From Auritidibacter ignavus (GTDB taxonomy: Bacteria > Actinomycetota > Actinomycetes > Actinomycetales > Micrococcaceae), in NCBI RefSeq assembly GCF_003703835.1, contig NZ_RDQR01000001.1, positions 309,037 through 373,036 of the forward strand: a stretch of 64,000 bases of DNA, given 5' to 3'. Of this stretch, positions 6,619-16,185 are shown piece by piece. The notes under the pieces are model-generated. The model was not told the DNA's origin and did no database searches. It saw nothing but the letters and a program-made list of their open reading frames with translations. Position 1 is the stretch's first letter, and each line of letters starts with the position of its first letter. Position numbers and translations under genes: made by a program.

Positions 6619-9511
6619 GCTCGTCCACGGTACCGACAGCGTTCAGTGTTGCGCGTCGACGCGCGTAGAGCAACGCGGCGGTTCCGAGTGCCACAACACC
6701 CGCACCGATCCCGACCATGCTCAATACCTGTTCGTCAGCACCAGTCTTCGCCAAGGTGCACGGAGTTCCCTCCGGAGTCAGCCCCTGACCGGCGGTCAAT
6801 TCCTGACCGTTAGGAGCCACAGAGGTAGCCGGCGCGGAGCTCTCGTCGCTCTTCTGCTCGGCGTCCTGTTGGTCACCCTGGGCGAGATCCTGGTCGGTAT
6901 TCTCGTCCTTCGGGGTAGCTACCGACGCACTGCGAGCGGTCTCAGCTCCCACCTGGAAGGTGTAGGTGCCGGTAGCAGACTGGCCATTGGCCTCGAATTT
7001 CAGCGAGACCTTATAGGTACCCGGTTCGGTGAACACCCAGTTGCCATGTTGGTGGGTGTTGGCCGGAATCTGGTAGCTCTTGGGGCCACCAACAGTGTCG
7101 AACACCTTCTCACCAACCAGCTGCCCGAAGTTCCCGTTAAGGAACACCGCCAGCTCACCAGGGCCCTCCACATTCTCCAAACTCATGGTCACACCCTGAG
7201 AGCCAGGACCATTGACCACAGATTCGTGCTGAGTATTCCATCCCACCCACGGCACGCCGGGTTCTTGAACCTGCTGAATCATGTAGACGTCCTTGCCAGA
7301 CTCTGCCACATATTCCAGATCGCCCGGAAGACTATCAGCTGAACGCAACGCAGCATCACCGAGAACAAACGTGAGGTCCTCAGCATTGCGCCATACCGGC
7401 GGAGCCGTCCGATCGTCCTTCATCTTGGCAACAAACTTGCCATCTTCGACAACCGGGCCCAGATCGAAGTGTCCTTCGCCGGCGCTCAGACCAGTAGCCT
7501 GCTCACCCTGTTCGGCCCTGGTAGCACCGTCCTTCGCAGTGCCATCCTGACTGCCACTGGCATCGCCCGGAGGCACGACCTCGCGGCCCTGACCGTATTG
7601 GCGGTTCCATTCTTCAACCGGCAAGCACTGAGGAGCCTGTTGCTGGGCCGAACCTGCCCCAGCACCGCCCGATCCTCCACCGTTACCGGCACTAGCTTCA
7701 CCGCCAGTACCGGTTCCAGCGCCGTCAGCACCGGTTCCGGAAGAGTCCTGGTCGCCGGCATCGTCAGAGCCAGCCCCGTTGGAGCCACCATGGTCACCGT
7801 CGCTACCTCCGGCTGGGCCGGAATCCTCTCCGGAGCCGCCGCCGGAACCGTTTCCGGGCTTCTTCGAGCTGTCGTTGCCCTGGTCTGCCGGCTTGTTGTC
7901 AGGAGTGGTGCCCACCTTGTCGTCACGGTGCTTCGGGCACTTGTTATAACCCTCCGGAAGGTCCGCGCCAACGGTCACCAGATAGGTAGCGGCATTGGTC
8001 TTTTCGGACTGACCAGTTTTTTCGTTGTGGGCCTCAGCTGAGACGCGGAGGAAGTAGGCCCCGGGCTTGGTAAAGAACCAATTGGCGTGAACGTGCGCAA
8101 GGTAATCCTGGTGGATCGTACCCGGCAGCTTGTAGGAATCCCCGGTCAGAAGCGACTGGACTCCTCCCAGGCCCCCCGAGCTCCACAAGTAAACCTCGCC
8201 AGGACCGGTGACCTGTTCAATCTTGAAGTCCACTGAGCTGTAGTCGGTACCATTGAGTCCTTGGCTATCCCAGCCAGGCCAGATCAACGAATCGTCCTGA
8301 AGAAGAGGCAGATAGTATCCGGATTTGCCGGCAAGTTCAGCGGGGATGCCATCAGACTTGGGCAAGGTGGTCTGAGCCTTGTCCTTGACGTTGAGTTCGA
8401 CATCTGCTGGGTCATGGATCACACCCGACCCAGTGACATCTTCTTTCAGCGTCAAGGTCGGCTTCTTGTCGATCATTTCCAAATTGAACATATCGACGTG
8501 GCCGTGGTCCAGTTTGAGTCCATCCCAGCAGATCTCGTCGTCAGCGGGCTTACCCTGACTCGGTGAGGGCTTGGGTTTGTCCGATGCAGACGGTGAGGGC
8601 TGCTGTGACTCGCTCGGCTGTTGCGATGGAGAGGTGTCCTGGCCGGGGGTACCGTCATCACCCGGAGTCTGCGAGTCTGTAGGTTGCGACGGTGTTTCCG
8701 GCTGAGTAGGCGCCTGGGTCGTCGGTTCCACCGTGGGAGTGTTTTCCGGGTCAGGGATTGGTTCAGGGGTAGACTCCTGGAAGTCCCCGACGCGGAAACG
8801 GTAGGTTTTTTCCTCGGTGGGGGCCCGCTCTCCAGTCTCGGAGTTGATCGCCACACCGCGGACCGTCAAGTCATAGTAGCCAGCCTTGGTGAACGCCCAG
8901 TTCGCATGCACGTGGGCGTGATAGTCCTGGTGAATGGTACCGGGAAGTTTATACCCATCGTCGGTCAGTAACGAATCCAGTTCGCCCAGGCCTTTTTGGG
9001 TCCACAGGTAAACCTCGCCCGGTCCCGACACGTCGAGAATTTCGATATCAGACTGGTCGTAGCCCGTTCCGCGCAGCCCTTGGTTGTCCCAGCCCGGCCA
9101 TACAATCTGGGGGTTCTGGTTCAACGGCAGGTAGTACACCTCGGCTTCATGGAGGGCCTCCGGCACAGCTGGAACGGCGGGGAGAGTCATCTTCGCCTGT
9201 TCCACAACGTCCAACTGGACTGTCTCCGGGTCATGCATCACGCCATGACCGGTCACGTCTTCTTTCAACGAGAGTGTGGGTTTGCCATCTTTGGCGTGGA
9301 GGTAGAACGCGTCCACGTGCCCTTTATCGAGCACGACTGGACGAGATGTTTCCTCAGGCTGTGAGGGGGTAGCGGTCGCTGCCGAAACCGGGAGACTGGT
9401 GAGTCCCAGCAGCGCCATCAACAGACCTAGCACGCTCACAACGGCGGTTGTCGTGAGTGCTCGGTGCGAGCGCCCGGCCTGAGGCCGAGCCTGTAATGAG
9501 TGATTTTGCAT
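6605..9511 (-). CDS. Sortase-anchored surface protein with three actinobacterial anchored repeats
   Basis: This 968-residue exported protein is the first gene of the transporter operon. Domain order: signal peptide (1-44); repeat 1 (about 60-242); a Pro/Ser/Thr/Gln linker (about 245-325); repeat 2 (about 333-515); a Gly/Ser/Asp linker (about 530-625); repeat 3 (about 675-855); an acidic spacer; the sorting signal LAKTG (920-924); a membrane helix; and an Arg-rich end. Repeats 1 and 2 are close copies (both share KLPGTIHQDY and AHVHANW). Repeat 3 resembles the single repeat of the neighbouring membrane protein (PWVGWNTQ, NWVFTEPG). LAxTG is the motif type used by class E sortases of Actinobacteria. 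No sortase gene is in the window. A cysteine pair (328 and 525) flanks repeat 2. Confidence 0.9.
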   Translation of the reverse strand: MQNHSLQARPQAGRSHRALTTTAVVSVLGLLMALLGLTSLPVSAATATPSQPEETSRPVVLDKGHVDAFYLHAKDGKPTLSLKEDVTGHGVMHDPETVQLDVVEQAKMTLPAVPAVPEALHEAEVYYLPLNQNPQIVWPGWDNQGLRGTGYDQSDIEILDVSGPGEVYLWTQKGLGELDSLLTDDGYKLPGTIHQDYHAHVHANWAFTKAGYYDLTVRGVAINSETGERAPTEEKTYRFRVGDFQESTPEPIPDPENTPTVEPTTQAPTQPETPSQPTDSQTPGDDGTPGQDTSPSQQPSESQQPSPSASDKPKPSPSQGKPADDEICWDGLKLDHGHVDMFNLEMIDKKPTLTLKEDVTGSGVIHDPADVELNVKDKAQTTLPKSDGIPAELAGKSGYYLPLLQDDSLIWPGWDSQGLNGTDYSSVDFKIEQVTGPGEVYLWSSGGLGGVQSLLTGDSYKLPGTIHQDYLAHVHANWFFTKPGAYFLRVSAEAHNEKTGQSEKTNAATYLVTVGADLPEGYNKCPKHRDDKVGTTPDNKPADQGNDSSKKPGNGSGGGSGEDSGPAGGSDGDHGGSNGAGSDDAGDQDSSGTGADGAGTGTGGEASAGNGGGSGGAGAGSAQQQAPQCLPVEEWNRQYGQGREVVPPGDASGSQDGTAKDGATRAEQGEQATGLSAGEGHFDLGPVVEDGKFVAKMKDDRTAPPVWRNAEDLTFVLGDAALRSADSLPGDLEYVAESGKDVYMIQQVQEPGVPWVGWNTQHESVVNGPGSQGVTMSLENVEGPGELAVFLNGNFGQLVGEKVFDTVGGPKSYQIPANTHQHGNWVFTEPGTYKVSLKFEANGQSATGTYTFQVGAETARSASVATPKDENTDQDLAQGDQQDAEQKSDESSAPATSVAPNGQELTAGQGLTPEGTPCTLAKTGADEQVLSMVGIGAGVVALGTAALLYARRRATLNAVGTVDEHAQS

Positions 9512-9562
9512 AGTCTCATTCTTTTCTAGCGTTAAACGCCTCGGTGATCATGAGTACTCCGT

Positions 9563-9588
9563 CAGTATAGCTAATACGAATCATTACC
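9563..9588 (-). promoter_or_regulatory. Putative promoter with Zur-like operator for the anchored-repeat transporter operon
   Basis: On the minus strand a good -10 hexamer TATACT (9563-9568) lies about 50 bases before the surface-protein start. Just upstream, at 9574-9588, is TGGTAATGATTCGTA. It matches the classic Zur-box form TGATAATGATTATCA at 11 of 15 positions by hand count. The dyad would sit where RNA polymerase binds, as expected for a repressor site. The -35 element is weak. Zinc control is an inference, consistent with the metal-binding residues of the lipoprotein. Confidence 0.5.
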
Positions 9589-9599
9589 ATTAATTATGA

Positions 9600-9993
9600 C
9601 TGATACATGACATCCTGACACCCCAAGGCGTGGTCCCCAGCCGCACAAATCACGTCACTTGGAGCACGAGCTGAATACAGTGGAAGGGCTCACAGGGCGC
9701 CACATGCAGGTACGTTGTGCGCAGGTATGTCGTGGATTTCATCCCCGTTTGAATCGGACCGTACTACCTGTCCTGAGGATTGGGCTCCCTGTAGCCAAGA
9801 AACTGCCTGGTAGAGATCAGTTGACCAGCGTCACCCCATTCTGACCAATACCACCAGACCAACAGACACAGGCGGTGTTCGCCTTTTACCGAAAAAACAA
9901 CACGAAGAGTATCGCCCATTGCGACGGGAGGCTCGCAAGAGCTCACCGTACCGGCCGGCCACTCACCGCATGGCCGTCTTTGCGTGGATACAC
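9600..9993. other. Intergenic stretch without a supportable gene
   Basis: Between the transporter promoter and the tRNA terminator there is about 390 bases of mixed composition. One short plus-strand frame exists (9659-9844), but it has no ribosome site, no recognisable motif and no coding-like codon pattern. I see no RNA gene or convincing repeat here. Confidence 0.5.
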
Positions 9994-10035
9994 AAACGGC
10001 ACCTGCCTAGGATCGTGCCTAGTCAGGTGCCGTTT
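9994..10035 (-). terminator. Terminator downstream of tRNA-fMet
   Basis: AAACGGCACCTGCCTAGG (9994-10011) pairs with CCTAGTCAGGTGCCGTTT (10018-10035) with a single one-base bulge or mismatch and a six-base loop. On the minus strand the stem ends in a short T run. It begins only about six bases after the 3' end of the tRNA gene. Confidence 0.8.
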
Positions 10036-10040
10036 TCTCG

Positions 10041-10114
<74 letters not shown>

Positions 10115-10196
10115 GCGACAGGTATCTACTATACGCCGGAGGGTGGAGCAGTTCAAATTAGCGTGGTGTACCGTTCACCACACGGTGGTGTGATGC

Positions 10197-13100
10197 TTAC
10201 TCTGCCTCGGAGTTGTCCTCCTCTGCGGTGTTCTCATCCGAGTCCTCAGCATCGTCGGCGTTGGAATCCGAATCCACGCCTTCAGCCTCTAGAGCCCGGC
10301 TCAATGCGTCGTTGAGCTGGTCCTGTGCTTCGCCGTAGGCAGCCCAGTCACCATCCGCCATAGCCTCTTCTGAAGCCTGCATCGCATCCCGTGCGTCTTG
10401 CAGGGCCTTTTCTAACTGCTGTTGCGGGCTGGTTGCTTCAGGTGGCTGTGGCTGGTCGGAAGGTTCGGTTCCTTCTTCATCACCGGCTTCAGGTGGCGGA
10501 GTATCTCCGGCACCGGCCTGACCTTCCGCAGAGGTTTCAGCGCCGGAATCTCCACCGAAGATCTGGTCGAGCGCTTCAGCCAAGGTATCGGCGAAGCCAA
10601 CCTCGTCACCGAAGGCCACCAGGACCTTCCGCAAGACCGGGTAGGAGGTTTCACCGGTGGACTGCACATAGACCGGCTGGACGTAGAGGATACCGTCCGC
10701 AGCAGGCAGGGTGATCATATTGCCGTTGATCACATCCGAAGCACCCTGACGGAGCAGGTTCAGCTCCTGCGACACGGTGTCATTGGAGTCGAAGTTAGCC
10801 TGGGCTTGACCGGGACCCGGTGTCGTGGTTTGACGCGGCAACTCCAGCAACTGGAGGTGACCGTAGTCCTCGGCCTTCTGGCCATCCTCGCCAGTACCGG
10901 CATCACCGTTGGCTGCCAAGAAGCCATACAGCACGTTGCGCTGTGCGGCACCTTCGGTGACCTGCGGGATGAACGGTGTGGTCAGTTGGAAGGCGGGTTC
11001 TTCCTTGCCCGGCAGCTGCATCGACATGTAATACGGCGGGATGGAAACATCCTGAGCACCCGTCTGCTGATCGTTATTCTCAGCGTTAGTCGAGATCGTG
11101 GGGTCGACCGGCACCGACCAGGCGTCGTTGTTTTCGTAGAAGTCATCCGGGTCGGTCACATGGTAGCGACCCAACAGCTCACGCTGAACCTTGAACATAT
11201 CCGAGGGGTAACGCACGTGATCCATCAATTCCGCACTCATGTCAGAGTATGGCTTGATGTGACCGCCGTAGACCTTCTGCCAGGCCTGAAGCAACGGGTC
11301 CTCGGGCTCCCATGCATAGAGGTCGACCGAACCGTCATAGGCGTCCACGGTGGCCTTGACTGAGTTGCGAATGTAGTTCACCTGTCCCGATGGGTTGGTA
11401 TTCGGGTTGGTGTTCAGCGAGTCGACGGTCACCGAGTCGAAGTCCTGAGAATCTGAGTACGGGAAGGCATCCGAGGTGGTGTAGGCATCGACAATCCACT
11501 TGACCCTCCCGTTCACAATGGCCGGGAACGCGTTGGAGTCAACCTCCAGGTACGGGGCAACCTTCTCCACACGATCGACTGGGTGGCGGTCGTAGAGGAT
11601 CTGGGAATTCGAGGTCACGTTCTGCGAGAACATGATTTCGGTGGAACCGAAGCGGATCGCATACGATAACCGATTGAAGATATTACCCACCGAGGGGCCA
11701 CCATCACCGGAGAAGGTGTAGGTAGTGTCTTCTTCCGATTCGGCATCCTGGGGACGGTCCAGTTCCTGGTCCGGATCGCCATCTTCCTTACCCACGATGG
11801 AGTACTGCGGTGAGTTCATCCCGAAGTAAATGCGTGGCTCGTAATCCTGGTCAGATGCCAGCTCACCGTCGGTGGGAATACCCGAGAGCAAGAAAGCCGG
11901 GCGTCCACCGCCTCCTACCTCCGAACTGTCCGCGGCGGTGAGGCCATACCCGTGGGTATAGGTAATGTGCTGGTTCACCCAGGAGGAGTCCGGGTTCACG
12001 TTGACCTCACGGGGTGCAATGATGGTGTCGCGCACTTCGCCGTCAACCTCATAACGGTCCACGTGCAACGTATTGGGGAACGAATAGTACGGACGGAACT
12101 GTTGCAACTGTCCGAAGGTCCGGGACAGCAGGTTTGGGTCCATCAAACGAATATTGGCCGTGGTGGCCGATTCGCCAGCCAGCGCTCCCGCGCTCGCTTC
12201 GGTCTCACCGGCATAGTTGGTGTATTCCATATCGGAGAGCCCATAGGCCTCACGGGTGTAGTTGATGTTGCGCTCAATGAACTCGCTTTCCAAGGCCCGC
12301 TCGGTCGGTTGCACCCGATACTGCTGGATCAGGTAGGGGTAGGCCACCCCGGCCACCAGAGCCGCCACAATGAACGCGGCTGCACCAATGATGCCGAACC
12401 GCCACCGACCGCGTAGCCCGGTAAGAATGAACAGCGCGATCACCAAAACGGCAGCCACAGCCAAAATGGTAGAGGTCGGAATCACCGCGTTGACATCGGT
12501 GTACATCGCACCGGCCCAGTTGCCTTCTTGGTTCTGCAAAGTGCGGTACCGATCCAGCCAGTAGTTGACACCCTGCAAGAGCATAAACAGCGACGCGAAG
12601 ATCACGATGTGCCAGCGTGCGGTGCGCGAGATCTGAATACCACCGCGTTCTTGGATGGTGATCGCACCGAAGAGGTAGTGCACCACCAGTCCGACAATGC
12701 CAGCCACCAAGACCACCGACGTCGCAAAGCTGACAATCGTGCCGAGCATCGGCAGAGTGGCCATATAGAAGGTCAGATCCAGGCCGAACTCTGGATCAGT
12801 TTCACCATACGGCTCTTGGTTGAGGAACAATAGGACTTGTTGCCAGGAGTTCATCGCCGCCGCTCCGGCGAAGAAACCAATCAAGAGCGGAACACCGATG
12901 AGCACGAGCCGGCGGACCGATTCAATCTGCTTTCGAAACTGGTAGACGCCATCGCGCATCGAGGTTGCGTCCGCATCGGGGCGCTTCCGCCAGGCAAGCC
13001 ACATTGCCAGCCAGGTGACGAATGCCATCACACCCCCGGCGATGACAAATAGTACACCGCGCGTCAGGTGTTCGATCCAAAACACCGAGGTGAAATCGAG

Positions 13101-13355
13101 CTGGCTGAACCACAGCACTTCGGTGTAGATCATCGCAAACAGTACGAACAGCGCCACCAGGGCAGCGAGAATAATGATCGTAATGATCAGCGCACCGGGA
13201 CGACGTGAATTGTTCTGTTGCTGTCGGTTCGACGAGCCACCCGGTCCACCCGAAGAACCCGAGGAGGAATTGTTATTCCCCGACGAGCCACCGGATGAAC
13301 CCGAGCCCGAGGAACGGCCTGAGAACAGGTCGCCAAAACTTTGCCCGAAACTCAC
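10197..13355 (-). CDS. UPF0182 family large membrane protein
   Basis: A 1052-residue protein of the UPF0182 family, which is conserved in Actinobacteria with no established function. The N-terminal 50 residues are Ser/Gly/Asn low-complexity. About seven membrane helices follow within residues 52-350. A long, mostly polar region (about 350-950) without helices is presumably extracytoplasmic, followed by a highly acidic Glu/Asp/Ala/Gln tail. Length and architecture are normal for the family. It lies next to the YlbL-type protease on the same strand with a 72-base gap, an order also known from mycobacteria. Function is unknown. Confidence 0.9.
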   Translation of the reverse strand: MSFGQSFGDLFSGRSSGSGSSGGSSGNNNSSSGSSGGPGGSSNRQQQNNSRRPGALIITIIILAALVALFVLFAMIYTEVLWFSQLDFTSVFWIEHLTRGVLFVIAGGVMAFVTWLAMWLAWRKRPDADATSMRDGVYQFRKQIESVRRLVLIGVPLLIGFFAGAAAMNSWQQVLLFLNQEPYGETDPEFGLDLTFYMATLPMLGTIVSFATSVVLVAGIVGLVVHYLFGAITIQERGGIQISRTARWHIVIFASLFMLLQGVNYWLDRYRTLQNQEGNWAGAMYTDVNAVIPTSTILAVAAVLVIALFILTGLRGRWRFGIIGAAAFIVAALVAGVAYPYLIQQYRVQPTERALESEFIERNINYTREAYGLSDMEYTNYAGETEASAGALAGESATTANIRLMDPNLLSRTFGQLQQFRPYYSFPNTLHVDRYEVDGEVRDTIIAPREVNVNPDSSWVNQHITYTHGYGLTAADSSEVGGGGRPAFLLSGIPTDGELASDQDYEPRIYFGMNSPQYSIVGKEDGDPDQELDRPQDAESEEDTTYTFSGDGGPSVGNIFNRLSYAIRFGSTEIMFSQNVTSNSQILYDRHPVDRVEKVAPYLEVDSNAFPAIVNGRVKWIVDAYTTSDAFPYSDSQDFDSVTVDSLNTNPNTNPSGQVNYIRNSVKATVDAYDGSVDLYAWEPEDPLLQAWQKVYGGHIKPYSDMSAELMDHVRYPSDMFKVQRELLGRYHVTDPDDFYENNDAWSVPVDPTISTNAENNDQQTGAQDVSIPPYYMSMQLPGKEEPAFQLTTPFIPQVTEGAAQRNVLYGFLAANGDAGTGEDGQKAEDYGHLQLLELPRQTTTPGPGQAQANFDSNDTVSQELNLLRQGASDVINGNMITLPAADGILYVQPVYVQSTGETSYPVLRKVLVAFGDEVGFADTLAEALDQIFGGDSGAETSAEGQAGAGDTPPPEAGDEEGTEPSDQPQPPEATSPQQQLEKALQDARDAMQASEEAMADGDWAAYGEAQDQLNDALSRALEAEGVDSDSNADDAEDSDENTAEEDNSEAE

Positions 13356-13427
13356 GTTTGTTCCTTATCTGCAGGCGTTGGACGCCCGACTTGTGTCGAA
13401 TGTTGGGTGATGTGTTGAGTAGTCCTG

Positions 13428-14564
13428 CTATCCGCAGGTGGTGACGTTTTCTGCCTCTGGTGTGTCGTGAGATTTCACGATCTCCACAGCCTGTTCCAGG
13501 CTCGACACCGAATACACGGTGATCCCGTCGGGGACCTTATCGTCAAGTTCTGGACAGTTAGCCTCTGGGGCCAGAAACACGGTGGCTCCAGAGCGTTGAG
13601 CACCATAGACTTTTTGGAGAATTCCGCCAATGGGGCCGACAGTACCATCGGGGTCGATGGTACCGGTGCCGGCAATATGGTCACCGTCGACCAGGTTCTC
13701 CTCGGTGAGTTTTTCAATAATGCCCAGCGCAAACATCATCCCCGCGCTGGCACCGCCAACATCACCGAGGGACACTTCAAAGTCGTAGGGGAAGTCGAAC
13801 TCGGAATCTAAGTAGATCCCGATCTGGTAGCTACCGTCCTCAGCCTCAGTGACGGGTACGTCGATCTTGTGTTGCTCGCCGTCCCGCTCAATGGTGAGCG
13901 TCACCGGCTCCGGCGCGGAGTCGTCAACAGCATCCTTGAGTCCTTGCAGACCGGTAATGGGGTGACCGTTGGCAGCAATCACCTGATCTCCTCGACGCAA
14001 CAGGTCAGTGGCCTCAGCGCCTTCTGCAAAGTCGTGGACGAACAGATGCTGGGTGTAATCGATCTCCAGATACTCCAACGCCGCAGCCATCGCCCACGAC
14101 TGAGAAGTATTCATCGCCACCGTGTTGGTCTCTTGAACCTCAGAGGATGACACGTTCGAGGGATAAACTGTGGCCGAAGGAGTCAGAGAAACGTGGGGGA
14201 ACATCCAGCCAAACAACACGTCGATAGCAAAAGTCGCTCCGGTGGGCGGACCTTGAACCGACACGGTTGTCATATCCAGCGCACCGTCGACGGGATAAGT
14301 CTCGGTACCCTCAATCGACAAAACCGGTTCTTCCCCCTCACCAAGATCAACGTCCCCGATGGTGTTGACGGTCGGGCCGGGGTGCTCGGCAACGTAGGAC
14401 ACCGGAAATACGACCCCAGCCAACAGTGCTGCAGCCAGCAGAAGACCTGAAATCCACACCATGCGGCGTCGCTTCACCTCGCGTGGCGATTCAGGGCGCA
14501 CGTCGGCTGAGTCATTCACCCGCAAGGGGGTGAGATCATCCGGTGATAAAGACATGTTGTCCAA
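13428..14564 (-). CDS. YlbL-type PDZ and Lon-like (S16) serine protease, membrane-anchored
   Basis: The 378-residue protein has one N-terminal membrane helix at about residues 32-54, a PDZ-like region at about 155-235 (LLRRGDQVIAANGHPITG), and a C-terminal Lon-type proteolytic domain. The catalytic pair of the S16 family is visible: Ser in DVGGASAGMMFALG near residue 277 and Lys in GGILQKVYGA near 316. It lacks any ATPase domain, as usual for this membrane subfamily. The active domain is predicted to face the outside. It is transcribed in the same direction as the UPF0182 gene and divergently from the DUF2342 gene. Confidence 0.88.
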   Translation of the reverse strand: MDNMSLSPDDLTPLRVNDSADVRPESPREVKRRRMVWISGLLLAAALLAGVVFPVSYVAEHPGPTVNTIGDVDLGEGEEPVLSIEGTETYPVDGALDMTTVSVQGPPTGATFAIDVLFGWMFPHVSLTPSATVYPSNVSSSEVQETNTVAMNTSQSWAMAAALEYLEIDYTQHLFVHDFAEGAEATDLLRRGDQVIAANGHPITGLQGLKDAVDDSAPEPVTLTIERDGEQHKIDVPVTEAEDGSYQIGIYLDSEFDFPYDFEVSLGDVGGASAGMMFALGIIEKLTEENLVDGDHIAGTGTIDPDGTVGPIGGILQKVYGAQRSGATVFLAPEANCPELDDKVPDGITVYSVSSLEQAVEIVKSHDTPEAENVTTCG

Positions 14565-14760
14565 GCCTTCCTGACAGTGCGCGCTGGCGGAGAAGAGAGG
14601 TCTCCCAATCCCTTCTATTCTAGAAGAAGAAATAACATCTGTACGACAGCGTTGAGCCTCGTGACATCGGCACGAGACGCCGGTGTGCCTTCAGCGAACC
14701 TCAACGGCAACTACCGCGCGAAGCTGTCATGGTGCGACCGGAATCGGTAGTCTATAACTC

Positions 14761-16185
14761 ATGACTACTCCCCCGGATGGACCACGGAATGACCACGGCG
14801 ACGACGGTTCGGACAATAACGATCCGTTTTCCGAGATGTTGCGTCGCATGTTTGGCGAGCAGGCTCCTAACCCCGAAGAAATTCGTCGAGCCATGCAACA
14901 GATGTCCGGCCAGTCCGCGATGCCGTTGGATCCGGCCATGTTTAACCCCGCCATGATGCAACAGATGATGTCACAATTCCAGGCCATGATGTCCTCGGGT
15001 AATTCTGATGAACCGGTGAACTGGGCACTGGTACGCCAAACCGCCCGGCAGGCTGCCGCCGGCGACGACCCATCGGTGGGCACCTTCGCACGACGGGAAA
15101 TCGAAGATGCCTTGCGCCTGGCGGAGCTATGGTTGGATCAGGCCACCACTATGGAATCCACCGGATATTCCGGCGTGGCGTGGTCCCGAGCCGAATGGGT
15201 CGAGAAGACTCTTGACCAGTGGAAAGAGATGACTGAGCCGGTTGCCACCTCGGTCTCACAGGCCCTGTCTCGGGCTTTGTCCGAACAGCTTCCCGGCCAG
15301 CTTCCCGAAGAGATGCGAGCTGCCATGGGCGACATCGGTCCGATGATGAAGAACATGGGTGGCACCATCTTCGGTCTGCAACTCGGCCAAGCCTTGGGCG
15401 AGCTCTCCCGCGAAGTTCTTTCGGGAACCGATTCCGGTTTCCCGGTGGCCGGCCACCGGCTGGTCATGCTTCCGGTCAACGTCGAAGAATTCGGTGATGG
15501 CCTGCAGGTTCCAGAAGATCAAATCCGAATTTATCTCGCCTTGCGGGAAGCGGCCCGAATGCGTCTGTTTGTCCATTCACCGTGGCTGGAGCGTGATTTG
15601 ATGGCCGCCGTGCAACAGTACGCGGCCGGTTTAACCATTGATTTGAGCTCCATTGAAGATGCTGCCCAGTCGGTTGACCCCATGAACCCCGAGTCTATGC
15701 AAGAGGTCTTCTCCGGCCGAATGTTGGTCCCTGAACCCACCGGGACCCAGAAGGCTGCCCTGGAACAGCTGGAAACCACCTTGGCCGTCATCGAGGGTTG
15801 GGTCGATGTCGTCACCACTCAGGCAGCTCAGGCACTGGAATCAGAAGCTGCACTGCGCGAGATGATTAATCGTCGCCGTGCCACCGGTGGGCCAGCAGAA
15901 CATGCTTTTGGCTCGTTGGTCGGCCTGGACCTTCGTCCTCGTCGATTGCGGGAGGCTGCTGCATTCTGGCAGAAGATTACCGACGAGAAGGGCACGGAAT
16001 ACCGCGATTCGATCTGGGAAGAACAGCTGTGGATTCCGACCGCTGAAGATCTTGACGATCCCGACGGATACGAAGCACGTCGCCAGGCTCAGGCCGAGCA
16101 GACCGAACAGATGGATGAGGAGCTCCGCAAGCTACTCGATGGTGGCTTCAACGACGACGGCCAAACACCGGGAAAGGATCGTTAA
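14761..16185 (+). CDS. DUF2342 family zincin-like protein
   Basis: The 474-residue protein matches the actinobacterial DUF2342 family, which is often named zinc-dependent metalloprotease or F420-associated protein. The N-terminal 70 residues are Met/Gln/Asn/Pro-rich and low in complexity. Family patterns are VNWALVRQTARQAAAG near residue 82 and GQALGELSREVLSGTD near 205. The segment expected to carry the metal site reads LALREAARMRLFVHSPWL near 260. There is no HExxH motif there or elsewhere, so peptidase activity is doubtful. A -10-like TAGTCT lies seven bases before the ATG, so the mRNA may be leaderless. Its stop overlaps the convergent metallopeptidase stop by four bases. Confidence 0.8.
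   Translation: MTTPPDGPRNDHGDDGSDNNDPFSEMLRRMFGEQAPNPEEIRRAMQQMSGQSAMPLDPAMFNPAMMQQMMSQFQAMMSSGNSDEPVNWALVRQTARQAAAGDDPSVGTFARREIEDALRLAELWLDQATTMESTGYSGVAWSRAEWVEKTLDQWKEMTEPVATSVSQALSRALSEQLPGQLPEEMRAAMGDIGPMMKNMGGTIFGLQLGQALGELSREVLSGTDSGFPVAGHRLVMLPVNVEEFGDGLQVPEDQIRIYLALREAARMRLFVHSPWLERDLMAAVQQYAAGLTIDLSSIEDAAQSVDPMNPESMQEVFSGRMLVPEPTGTQKAALEQLETTLAVIEGWVDVVTTQAAQALESEAALREMINRRRATGGPAEHAFGSLVGLDLRPRRLREAAAFWQKITDEKGTEYRDSIWEEQLWIPTAEDLDDPDGYEARRQAQAEQTEQMDEELRKLLDGGFNDDGQTPGKDR

Noticed and set aside
9659..9844. Short plus-strand frame between the transporter operon and the tRNA
   Set aside because: No ribosome site, no motif and no coding-like composition.
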